Source: JBEKZQ01 sp049509675 (GTDB lineage Bacteria > Planctomycetota > Planctomycetia > Pirellulales > Thermoguttaceae). Taken from it: a DNA stretch of 8,581 bases. A model generated the notes under the pieces. It saw nothing but the letters and a program-made list of their open reading frames with translations. It ran no database searches and had not been told where the DNA came from. The stretch is taken from the NCBI GenBank assembly GCA_049509675.1, contig JBEKZQ010000328.1:1-8581 (forward strand), given 5' to 3'. Both the position numbers and the translations under genes were made by a program. Shown one piece after another: positions 1 through 6,283 of this stretch (position 1 is its first letter; every line of letters begins with the position of its first letter).

Positions 1-1162
1 CGCGATAAACCCGCAGTTCCTGGAGCACGACGCCCAGGTGTCGGCATCCGATGGCCAGGGGCTGCGCGGGCGGCGTGGGGGGCGGCAATGGCCGATCGTA
101 GGGCCAAACAACCACGGTCCGTCCGTCCAAAGCCAGGATGAATTGCTGGTCAAACAGCGAGATTTCCACAGTCGTGCCTGCCAAGGAAACTGGCAGCCTG
201 CCCCTACCCCCCGACACGGGGCGGCCGCCGTGCAACACCTCGTAGTGCATCGCGGCCGGCTGGATTCGGACCTCGAATTCCTCGCGTCCATCGGTCGCCC
301 AAAGGATCAACTCGCCGCGTCCGTACGTTTCCATGACACGGAACGATAACAGCAGGTCGGGGACCGCTTGCACATCCCCCTCGCGTCGGGGCCGCGGGCT
401 GTAGGCGCACAGATCAGTAACCGGGGTATAGACCACGCCTCCGGTCCCGCCCGCACGACGCCAATGCTCATAGACCAGCCAGTCGATCTTCTCGTTCTCG
501 ACCGGCAAAACCACAGGCGGGGGGCCGTCCGGATTCTCGTTCGCCAGCGAGCGCTCAAAACGTCCGCTGCGGCACTGCCATCGGCTCTCGGCGCTCTCGC
601 CGTGCCAGCGTGGCGGGGGCGTCGGTTTCAGCTTGGGCTGATAGCTCGCATCGTAGACCAGAACGGCCAGTGCATGTTGCTGGGCCAGCGTTTTCCGCTG
701 GATCTGCCCATCCACATAGATATCGCCGTGGCGAATCTCGATCGACTCCTCGGGCAAACCAATCACGCGCTTGACGAGGATGGCGCCCGGATATGCCGGG
801 TGGCGGAAGGCGGCGATTTCCCAACGCCGCGGAGCACGAAAGCAGTACGCCGAACGGTCGATCAACACCCGGTCGCCGGCCAAATCAATCTGTCCGGCTA
901 CCGACTTTTCCACGTGACCACAATTTGGACACGCGACCCGCGGCTCGTCGTCCAACGGATCACGCTGGCAAGCGAAGCGGCAACCGCAGTCGCCGCAGAC
1001 TACGTCGCGGTGCGTTCCCCGCAGCGTGTCGGCCATCGAGCCGCCATCGATTTGGCACGGCACCAAGATGCCATCCACCGCCCAGGTCTGCAACAGCAGC
1101 AAGGCAATCAGCAGCCGTATCCCGCGTTCGGGTATGGTCAAACGTCGCTGGGCCATTTGCAT
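1..1162 (-). CDS. lepB: Signal peptidase I, planctomycete type with Cys-rich and beta-rich inserts (C-terminus off the left edge)
   Basis: Membrane-bound serine protease (family S26) that removes signal peptides from exported proteins on the outer face of the cytoplasmic membrane. Reading the minus strand from 1162 gives 387 codons without a stop, running off the window. From the ATG at 1156, residues 13-32 form a membrane anchor. The nucleophile box is GGSMADTL with Ser40, and the general-base box is VKRVIGLPEESIEI with Lys129, followed by GDIYVDG. Both catalytic residues are thus visible. Between them lies an insert with six Cys (54, 57, 59, 63, 76, 79) ending in CPNCGH, which resembles a zinc ribbon. 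After residue 150 a region of about 240 residues, probably beta-rich, separates these boxes from the expected C-terminal GDN...DSR box, which must lie outside the window. The Pro usual after the catalytic Ser-Met is replaced (MADTL, not MAPTL). In-frame ATGs occur at 1162 and 1156, directly after a TAA; neither has a clear ribosome binding site. The family call is strong. Confidence 0.88.
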   Translation of the reverse strand, partial: MQMAQRRLTIPERGIRLLIALLLLQTWAVDGILVPCQIDGGSMADTLRGTHRDVVCGDCGCRFACQRDPLDDEPRVACPNCGHVEKSVAGQIDLAGDRVLIDRSAYCFRAPRRWEIAAFRHPAYPGAILVKRVIGLPEESIEIRHGDIYVDGQIQRKTLAQQHALAVLVYDASYQPKLKPTPPPRWHGESAESRWQCRSGRFERSLANENPDGPPPVVLPVENEKIDWLVYEHWRRAGGTGGVVYTPVTDLCAYSPRPRREGDVQAVPDLLLSFRVMETYGRGELILWATDGREEFEVRIQPAAMHYEVLHGGRPVSGGRGRLPVSLAGTTVEISLFDQQFILALDGRTVVVWPYDRPLPPPTPPAQPLAIGCRHLGVVLQELRVYR

Positions 1163-1293
1163 TTATGATATGGGATCGGCAGCAAACGGCAACCGCGGGA
1201 ACGCTGTATTCTTCCTAAACTACCACGTCGGCGCGATCGTCCGCTCGGCACGCCAAAACACTGGATTTCATTAGCCTCCCCTGGCGACGAAAA

Positions 1294-1321
1294 GGTAGAG
1301 TGAGCGCAGCGAGCCCCACCA
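1294..1321. repeat. Short dispersed-repeat relic
   Basis: This segment starts GGTAGAGTGAGCGC and ends GAGCCCCACCA. Its right-hand 13 nt, read on the minus strand (TGGTGGGGCTCGC), are identical to 3947-3959 inside the palindromic element at 3896-4085. It lies in the 240-nt divergent region between the signal peptidase gene and the secreted-protein gene. It is probably a degraded fragment of the same repeat family, but the match is short. Confidence 0.4.
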
Positions 1322-1346
1322 TTACCATTTGCAAGACGCCGATTCG

Positions 1347-1377
1347 AGTCCCCCTCTCCCTCCGAGAGAGGGGGACT
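1347..1377. repeat. G/C-rich hairpin, dispersed repeat copy 1
   Basis: A perfect 12-bp stem, AGTCCCCCTCTC (1347-1358) pairing with GAGAGGGGGACT (1366-1377), closes a 7-nt loop. The reverse complement of the right-hand 22 nt of the repeat matches 8182-8203 with one difference, so this is a dispersed unit and not a gene-specific structure. No T-tract follows on the plus strand. It sits 27 nt upstream of the ATG at 1404, in the probable leader of that gene. Confidence 0.6.
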
Positions 1378-1403
1378 ACAAGACCTAAGACCCGGAATTT
1401 TGC

Positions 1404-1640
1404 ATGAGTCTCCTGCCACTGATCATTGTACTGGCCATAACCGCCGGCCGTGGGGAAGACGGCGACCATGGCGGGGTAGACGTCTTCCATTGTACCTTCG
1501 ACGCCTCGTGGGATAAGAACTACGACCGCTGGCCCGACGACTGGACGCGCCGCCGTGGCCCCGGATACCCGCATTACGCGACCATCAAGATCGCCGACGC
1601 CGGCCCGAATGGCCAGCGCAGTCGTGGCCTTCATATCGCT
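1404..1640 (+). CDS. N-terminal part (signal peptide and start of first domain) of a frameshifted secreted protein
   Basis: The frame from the ATG at 1404 begins with a short hydrophobic signal peptide (MSLLPLIIVLAITAG). It continues into a plausible extracellular domain with an aromatic-rich stretch (FHCTFDASWDKNYDRWPDDW, then RRGPGYPHY) and stays protein-like to about GLHIA at 1626-1640. Beyond that the same frame is open to 1976, but composition turns to Gly/Pro/Ser/Arg typical of an out-of-frame read. The sensible protein continues in the frame of the next entry. I read this as the true start of that gene: the N-terminal strands of a carbohydrate-binding-like beta-sandwich. There is no strong ribosome binding site before the ATG. 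Without the frame change this would be a truncated product of no clear function. Confidence 0.6.
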
Positions 1641-3903
1641 CGCGCTGTTGGACCAGGACCATCATCGCTTACAGGAATACCGTTCGCCGCCGATCCGTGC
1701 GGCGGCGGATTGGAAGAAACTATGCCTGGGACCGCTTGCGCCGGACCCGGCCGCGAGATCGGCTATCGTCGGGCTGCACGTCGAGCCCCTGGGGGCCGAC
1801 GAAGACCTGCACGGCACGGCTTCCTTCGGCGACCTGCGATTGCGTCGCGCGCCGCAGGTGACGCTCACCTCGAACCATGCGTTGAATCTGTTTGCCGATC
1901 CGCATCAGGTGGAAATCCAATGTGTGGCCTCGGGATTTCCCGCCGGGCCGCACTCGGTCGTTTTTCAAGTGCATGACGCGGGCGGGGTGGAATTGGCCCG
2001 CAGCACGAAGTCGCTGGCGGCGGAAACTGGTCGATCGCGCGATCGGCAGGTGCATCCGGCGACACCGGCGGCCTTTGTAGGCCGCGTCGCCTGGAAACCG
2101 CCGCTTGTCGGCCCCGGCTCGTATTGCGTCACTGCACAGGTCGTTGCGGCCGGCAAAGTCCAGGGCCGCGCCCAACTGGACCTGGCGGTGATTGTGCCCG
2201 AGCGCCCTGGGGGCCGCAGTGAATTCGGCTGGAGTTTGCCGCGCGGTTCCTTGCCGCTTTCGCTCGCGCAACTCAACGAACTGTTGCCTTCCGCCGGCGT
2301 GCGTTGGCTCAAGTATCCGCTCTGGCCAAGTGATCGCAAGAGCCAACGGTCGCTGGAGCAACTGATCGACTTGGGCGAGCGTTTGAGCGCACAGGGGATG
2401 GAACTGGTCGGATTGTTGCCCGCGGCCCTTGCCCCGCAGGCGGCCGACGAAGAGCATAATCCCTCCGCCGTCTCGCCGATGGCTGCCGAGTACTTCGCCG
2501 CCGACCCCAAGACCTGGTGCCCGGCCTTGGAGCCGGTGATGGCCCGGCTGGCCGCGCAGGTGCGCTTTTGGCAATTGGGCGACGACGCCGATCCGAGCTT
2601 CGCCGACGACCCAAGTGCGGAAATGAAGATCGGCCGGGTCAAGGCCGCAATGGATCGCAGCGGGCAAGACGCGCGCATTGGCGTCGGCTGGGATTGGCAT
2701 GCCGGGTTGCCGAAAGCGGCCGTCACGGCGGCGCCGCCGCGGCCCTGCTGCCACTTCCTGGCCCTGCCGGCCGACCGCTCGCTTACCGATGAGCAACTGG
2801 CGGCGCGGCTGGATGCCACGCGCGATGCCCAGGTGCTCCGCTGGGTGACGCTGGAGGCGTTGCCGCGCGAGGGATCACCCACGGCAGCCCGCGCCGAGAA
2901 CCTGGTCAAGCGCATGTTGCTGGCCAAGATGCACGGCGCCGAAGGCATTTTCTACGCCGACCCACTGGACAGCCGGCATGGCCTGATCAACCAGGACGGC
3001 ACGCCCGGCGAACTGTTTCTGCCCTGGCGGACCGCCGCCCTGCGGCTGGGCGGCGCTCGATATCATGGCAGCCTGCAACTGGCCGGGGGTAGCTCCGCGC
3101 CCGTCTTCCTGCGCGGCGGCGAGGCCGTTGTCGCCCTCTGGAACGATCGGGCGGTGGAAGAACCCGTCCGCCTCGGCGACGAGATCCGGCAGAGCGACCT
3201 GTGGGGCGCGTCGCTCCCGCTGCAACACGATGGCAGCCAGCGGCGAATTTCCGTCGGACGGCTGCCCACGTTTCTCCTCGGCTTGAGCGAGCCGCTGGCG
3301 CGCTGGCAGGTGGACTGCGGCTTGGCCCGCGATCGCATTGCCAGCATCGCCGGGCAATCGCAGCAGAATTCGCTGCGAATCAACAACGGTTTCTCTTGCC
3401 GCGTTTCCGGCCGCGTCACGGTGACGGGGCCCGCCCAATGGCGCATCGAGCCGCCGGAATCAAGGTTCCAACTCGCCCCGGGAGCGCAGGCGGAACTCCC
3501 CCTGGAAATCGCGCTGTTGCCCAATGCCTTGACCGGCCGGCAGTCATTGCACCTCGATTTTGAAATCCAGGCCGACCGCGCCTACCGCTTCCGCGTCCAT
3601 CGCAGCCTGGAAGTAGGGCTGGGCGATGTCCTGCTCGAAGCGGCCGCACGTCTGAATGGACAAGGCCAAATGGAGGTGCGGCAGCGGTTGGTCAACCACG
3701 GCCAGCAGGAAGTTAGCTTCCGCTGTACCCTGCTGGCTCCCGACCGCCGCGCGCAGACCAGCCAAGTCGTGGCCCTGATGCGCGGCGAAGACACGAAGAC
3801 CTATCGCCTGCCCGACGGCGAAGAGTTGTTGGGCAAAACGCTATGGCTGCGGGCAGAAGAGGTGGACGGCCCGCGCGTGTTGAATTATCGCCTGGTGCCT
3901 TAA
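1555..3903 (+). CDS. Secreted TIM-barrel (glycoside-hydrolase-like) protein with beta-sandwich domains; probable frameshift near 1635
   Basis: The open frame begins at a GTG at 1555, but its first 25 residues or so (RITRPSRSPTPAR) look like a shadow. Convincing protein starts at about ISLALLDQDHHRL (residue 27). Residues 27-100 resemble the second half of a CenC-like carbohydrate-binding domain, ending FGDLRLRR. Residues 101-215 look like an Ig-like or beta domain. From EFGWSLPRG (223) onward there is a barrel-like region with WLKYPLW (251-257), FWQLGDD (338-344) and a late EGIFYADPLD segment. The last 200 residues are beta-rich accessory domains (GPAQWRIEPPESRFQLAPGAQAELPLEI and after). Catalytic carboxylates cannot be assigned with confidence. 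The protein is presumably exported by the signal peptide at 1404, if the two parts are joined. Its TAA stop (3901-3903) lies inside the left end of the palindromic element at 3896-4085. The architecture resembles uncharacterised planctomycete secreted proteins; substrate unknown. Confidence 0.7.
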   Translation: MAPDTRITRPSRSPTPARMASAVVAFISLALLDQDHHRLQEYRSPPIRAAADWKKLCLGPLAPDPAARSAIVGLHVEPLGADEDLHGTASFGDLRLRRAPQVTLTSNHALNLFADPHQVEIQCVASGFPAGPHSVVFQVHDAGGVELARSTKSLAAETGRSRDRQVHPATPAAFVGRVAWKPPLVGPGSYCVTAQVVAAGKVQGRAQLDLAVIVPERPGGRSEFGWSLPRGSLPLSLAQLNELLPSAGVRWLKYPLWPSDRKSQRSLEQLIDLGERLSAQGMELVGLLPAALAPQAADEEHNPSAVSPMAAEYFAADPKTWCPALEPVMARLAAQVRFWQLGDDADPSFADDPSAEMKIGRVKAAMDRSGQDARIGVGWDWHAGLPKAAVTAAPPRPCCHFLALPADRSLTDEQLAARLDATRDAQVLRWVTLEALPREGSPTAARAENLVKRMLLAKMHGAEGIFYADPLDSRHGLINQDGTPGELFLPWRTAALRLGGARYHGSLQLAGGSSAPVFLRGGEAVVALWNDRAVEEPVRLGDEIRQSDLWGASLPLQHDGSQRRISVGRLPTFLLGLSEPLARWQVDCGLARDRIASIAGQSQQNSLRINNGFSCRVSGRVTVTGPAQWRIEPPESRFQLAPGAQAELPLEIALLPNALTGRQSLHLDFEIQADRAYRFRVHRSLEVGLGDVLLEAAARLNGQGQMEVRQRLVNHGQQEVSFRCTLLAPDRRAQTSQVVALMRGEDTKTYRLPDGEELLGKTLWLRAEEVDGPRVLNYRLVP

Positions 3904-4085
3904 CCCGGATTATTCAGGTAGGGTGGGTCGAGGTCGCGCAACATTGTGGTGGGGCTCGCAAACCGACGAAACTCTGCTCCGCACCCGGTAAACGAATCAG
4001 GCCGGCGGCAAGCGACCGAAGCCCCACCAGTACAACGGTTTGCTCGACCCACCCTACATGTTTATGAATAATCCGGGTTAAGGCA
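3896..4085. mobile_element. MITE-like palindromic element with perfect 21-bp inverted ends
   Basis: The ends 3896-3916 and 4065-4085 are exact reverse complements over 21 nt; the core is TTAACCCGGATTATTCA. Inside are two further matched arms. GTAGGGTGGGTCGAG (3918-3932) pairs with CTCGACCCACCCTAC (4043-4057), and TGGTGGGGCT (3947-3956) pairs with AGCCCCACCA (4020-4029). The element could therefore fold into a long hairpin. TTAA occurs at both borders, as expected of a TTAA target duplication, although a palindromic TTAA would also arise from the inverted ends alone. No transposase is encoded, and the short open frames inside are repeat translations. A damaged partial copy lies at 6195-6235. 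It may also terminate transcription between the flanking genes. Confidence 0.75.
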
Positions 4086-4250
4086 TATGGCTGAAAAGGG
4101 TGAGACGTCACACACCCTCCTCATTTGGTGGTATCGCCTGCTTGCCAGACGCACGGCGAGTCTATTGCACCACCCACATTTACTACATTCCATGCCGCCC
4201 AGCCGGCGAACGATAAATTTACTATTCTTGACATTGGACGCACTTAGATA

Positions 4251-4278
4251 TTGACTTTGTAAATAGATTGCCGATAAT
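4251..4278 (+). promoter_or_regulatory. Candidate sigma-70 promoter for the HTH-ImmA/PIN operon
   Basis: The -35 box is TTGACT (4251-4256) and the -10 box is GATAAT (4273-4278), with a 16-nt spacer, in an AT-richer intergenic stretch. Transcription would start near 4285, leaving a leader of about 17 nt with GGGAGGG (4289-4295) placed six bases before the ATG at 4302. A TTGACA at 4228-4233 is present but lacks a matching -10 box at normal spacing. Confidence 0.5.
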
Positions 4279-4287
4279 GGCGGTAAT
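4267..4287. promoter_or_regulatory. Imperfect dyad over the -10 box, candidate operator for the HTH protein
   Basis: The 21-nt segment has the symmetric pattern ATTnCCG-n7-CGGnAAT, centred at 4277 and directly covering the proposed -10 box. XRE-family repressors commonly bind such dyads in their own promoters. Autoregulation is therefore inferred; the symmetry itself is visible, but chance cannot be excluded. Confidence 0.35.
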
Positions 4288-4301
4288 TGGGAGGGAAAGC
4301 C

Positions 4302-5519
4302 ATGCTTCAGCTTGAAACGATTGATCCCCGGATTCTGGGTCAGCGTATTGCGGAAGCTCGCAAAGCCAGGGGTATTACGCAAGAGGATGTGGCCACTAAT
4401 CTGGGTTGCAGCCGTCCAACCTACATCGCAATCGAGAAGGGCGAACGCCCGGCCAAGGCGGAAGAGATCGTGAAACTGGCCGCATACTTCGGTCGGCGGG
4501 TGTCTGAACTCGTCCGCCCGGGCGAGCCGGTTGTTGACTTTCAGCCGCACCTTCGCGCCGTCGCCGAGAAGATGAAGCCCGAAGACGAGCACGAACTTGT
4601 TGCCGCGATTGGCGACCTCCAGCGTCTCGCGGGGGATTACAGGAAGTTGGAGCAATTGATGAATGCTCCGCTTCGCTACAACTACCCGCCGCCGGTGAGC
4701 CTTGAAACGCCCGTGGATGTCACCGAATTGGCCGAGTCGGTGGCGAGCCAGGAGCGGCGGCGATTGGGACTGGGCGAACAGCCTGTGGAAGAAATCCGCC
4801 GCCTCCTGGAATGGGACGTGGGCCTGCGGATTTTCTACTGGCCCTTGCCCTCGGCCATTGCCGGCATGTACGCCTACGCGGACGATCTGGGGGGCTGCAT
4901 CATGGTGAACTGCAAGCATCCCGCCGAGCGGCGGCGCGCTTCGATGCTGCACGAGTATGGCCACTTGATCGTGGATCGGTACAAGCCGGGCATCGACTAC
5001 CTGAACATGCCCGGACGCAAGCCGGCCAATGAGCGCTTCGCGGAGGCGTTCGCCCTTAGCTTTCTCATGCCCGCTAATGCAGTCAGGCAACGCTTCCACG
5101 AGATCGTGGCCGCCACCAATGACTTCCAGGTTGCCGACCTCTGCCGCCTAAGTCATTTCTTCTTTGCCTCGGTTGAAGCAATGGCGATCCGACTTGAGCA
5201 GCTTGGGTTGATTCCGAAGGGAAGCTGGGCACTGATAAAGGAGTCGAAGTTCGCTCCCCGCCAGGCGGCGATGCTTCTTGAGTTGCCGGCACGCCACGAA
5301 GCGCCAGATTTCTACCCCGAGCGGTACAAATACTTGGCGGTTCATGCTTTCGAGCAAGAGAAGATCAGCGAGGAGCAACTTGCGCATTTCCTTCGTTGCG
5401 ATCCTGTTACCGCGAGGGAAATCGTGATGGACTGCCTCACGAGGAACGTCATGGAAGACGACGGCAGCGAGCGGCCCGTGCAGCTTGAGTTTCAGCGCTC
5501 GTTGCTCGGTCGGCCGTGA
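4302..5519 (+). CDS. XRE-family HTH protein fused to an ImmA/IrrE (COG2856-type) zinc metallopeptidase
   Basis: 405-residue cytoplasmic protein. Residues 10-66 form a Cro/cI-type helix-turn-helix (RIAEARKARGITQEDVA, then GCSRPTYIAIEKGERPA). A helical linker follows to about 130. The peptidase domain carries the zinc motif HEYGH (217-221). The downstream NERFAEAFALSFLMP supplies the probable third ligand, Glu244. This is the ImmA/IrrE pattern, whose members cleave XRE repressors in phage-like elements and in Deinococcus. A C-terminal helical region (340-405) contains a segment resembling those in related XRE-ImmA proteins. I chose the ATG at 4302 over an upstream in-frame start at 4287, because GGGAGGG lies at ideal spacing before 4302. 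The gene is followed after 15 nt by a PIN-domain gene, so it is likely the regulatory or antitoxin partner of that protein. All motif residues are intact. Confidence 0.92.
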   Translation: MLQLETIDPRILGQRIAEARKARGITQEDVATNLGCSRPTYIAIEKGERPAKAEEIVKLAAYFGRRVSELVRPGEPVVDFQPHLRAVAEKMKPEDEHELVAAIGDLQRLAGDYRKLEQLMNAPLRYNYPPPVSLETPVDVTELAESVASQERRRLGLGEQPVEEIRRLLEWDVGLRIFYWPLPSAIAGMYAYADDLGGCIMVNCKHPAERRRASMLHEYGHLIVDRYKPGIDYLNMPGRKPANERFAEAFALSFLMPANAVRQRFHEIVAATNDFQVADLCRLSHFFFASVEAMAIRLEQLGLIPKGSWALIKESKFAPRQAAMLLELPARHEAPDFYPERYKYLAVHAFEQEKISEEQLAHFLRCDPVTAREIVMDCLTRNVMEDDGSERPVQLEFQRSLLGRP

Positions 5520-5523
5520 GGAG
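5518..5523 (+). promoter_or_regulatory. Ribosome binding site overlapping the upstream stop codon
   Basis: GAGGAG begins within the TGA of the HTH-ImmA gene and stands 11 nt before the ATG at 5535. The overlap suggests that the two proteins are translated from one transcript, probably with coupling. Confidence 0.6.
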
Positions 5524-5534
5524 ACGGATAGCCC

Positions 5535-6134
5535 ATGCAAGACGCTGCTCTGGATGCTTGTTGCCTTATCAATCTCTGTGCGGCCGGCAAGGTTCTTGGT
5601 GCCGTATCGTCTTCGGCCCGCGCTCGGCGCGGCGCGGCATCGCCGAAACCTGGTTCCGCCCTCGGCCTGAATCTTCATATCCCAAGCAAGGTGAGCGAGG
5701 AGACCCTCTACATCTTGCAACCGGACGTGGAAGATGCGAGCAAACTCGTGAAAAGTCCGATTGATCTGGAGCACCTTACCGCCGCTGGTTTCCTTCACAA
5801 GTGCGACCTTGAAGGCCAGGAAGAGATCGAGCTATTCGTTCAAATGGCAATCCCGCTTGGCGACGGCGAGGCAGCTTGTTTCGCCATTGCAGCCAAACGT
5901 GGCTGGGCACTGGCTACCGATGATCGGCGCGCGAGGAGGCTTGCGGCCGAATCCAGCTTGGCAGTCATCACGACGCCGGAACTGGTCAAACTCTGGGCGA
6001 AGAACACCAACGCGAGCGACGAAGAGGTCGTAGCGGTGTTGCAGAACATTCAGAAATTTGCGTACTTCACTCCGCGTGCCAGCGCTCCCGAGTATGCGTG
6101 GTGGGCAAGCTGCTTGGGAAAGGCTCAGAAGTAG
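5535..6134 (+). CDS. PIN-domain protein, probable toxin nuclease partner of the XRE-ImmA protein
   Basis: 199 residues. The N-terminal ALDACCLINLCAAG gives the first PIN acidic residue, Asp7. A second acidic site is likely Glu55 or Glu56 in VSEETLYI. The GDGEAACFAIAAKRGWALATDDRRARRLA segment supplies Glu112 and Asp129/Asp130. This spacing is typical of metal-dependent PIN ribonucleases of the VapC-like superfamily. The C-terminus (EEVVAVLQNIQKFAYFTPRA) resembles the tail of small PIN proteins. Residues about 23-46 form an Ala/Arg/Ser-rich stretch after the first helix, longer than I expect for the family. Pairs of XRE-ImmA peptidase and PIN-like genes recur in bacteria as presumed toxin-antitoxin units, and this order and spacing agree. 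The RNA target is unknown. A general hydrolase role cannot be excluded, but the PIN fold call is good. Confidence 0.8.
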   Translation: MQDAALDACCLINLCAAGKVLGAVSSSARARRGAASPKPGSALGLNLHIPSKVSEETLYILQPDVEDASKLVKSPIDLEHLTAAGFLHKCDLEGQEEIELFVQMAIPLGDGEAACFAIAAKRGWALATDDRRARRLAAESSLAVITTPELVKLWAKNTNASDEEVVAVLQNIQKFAYFTPRASAPEYAWWASCLGKAQK

Positions 6135-6171
6135 TGCGCGCTTTGGCAATCCGGCCTCATTTGACACCGAA

Positions 6172-6201
6172 CTACTCCAGCAGGCTTTTGGACCATTAAC
6201 C
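6172..6201 (+). repeat. 30-nt direct repeat, copy 1
   Basis: CTACTCCAGCAGGCTTTTGG and the following ten bases recur at 6247-6276 with a single difference (T6176 versus C6251), giving a period of 75 nt. The copy ends in TTAACC, which is also the first part of the repeat end that follows. Confidence 0.75.
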
Positions 6202-6235
6202 CGGATTATTCATAGACTTTAGGGTGGCGTCGAGC
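6195..6235. repeat. Partial copy of one end of the palindromic element
   Basis: TTAACCCGGATTATTCAT (6195-6212), then a short variable stretch, AGGGTGG and GTCGAGCAAACCGT, align with the right end of the element at 3896-4085 read on the minus strand. The opposite end is missing. It lies between the two 30-nt direct repeats. Confidence 0.7.
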
Positions 6236-6246
6236 AAACCGTGGTT

Positions 6247-6276
6247 CTACCCCAGCAGGCTTTTGGACCATTAACC
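6247..6276 (+). repeat. 30-nt direct repeat, copy 2
   Basis: This is the second copy of the 6172-6201 unit. It ends eight bases before the stop codon of the minus-strand methyltransferase/reductase gene. Here TTAACC is followed by unrelated sequence, so this copy may preserve the original site. Confidence 0.75.
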
Positions 6277-6283
6277 GTTGCTG

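Noticed and set aside
368..1168. Long plus-strand open frame of 266 codons
   Set aside because: It lies antisense to the signal peptidase frame, which carries clear catalytic motifs. Its translation shows no domain pattern.
1720..2796. Minus-strand open frame of 358 codons, and another at 1965-2948
   Set aside because: Both are antisense shadows of the GC-rich secreted-protein gene, with Arg/Gly/Ala-rich composition and no recognisable motif.
3914..4111. Small open frames reading through the palindromic element (for example LTRIIHKHVGWVEQ)
   Set aside because: Similar peptides appear on both strands because the DNA is palindromic. This is repeat sequence, not a gene.
4228..4256. TTGACA at 4228-4233 as the -35 box of the HTH-ImmA operon
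   Set aside because: No acceptable -10 hexamer lies 15-19 nt downstream. The TTGACT/GATAAT pair fits better.
4062..5099. Minus-strand open frame of 345 codons
   Set aside because: It overlaps the HTH-ImmA gene, whose HTH and HEYGH motifs are unmistakable. The antisense translation has no family features, and its start lies inside the real gene.
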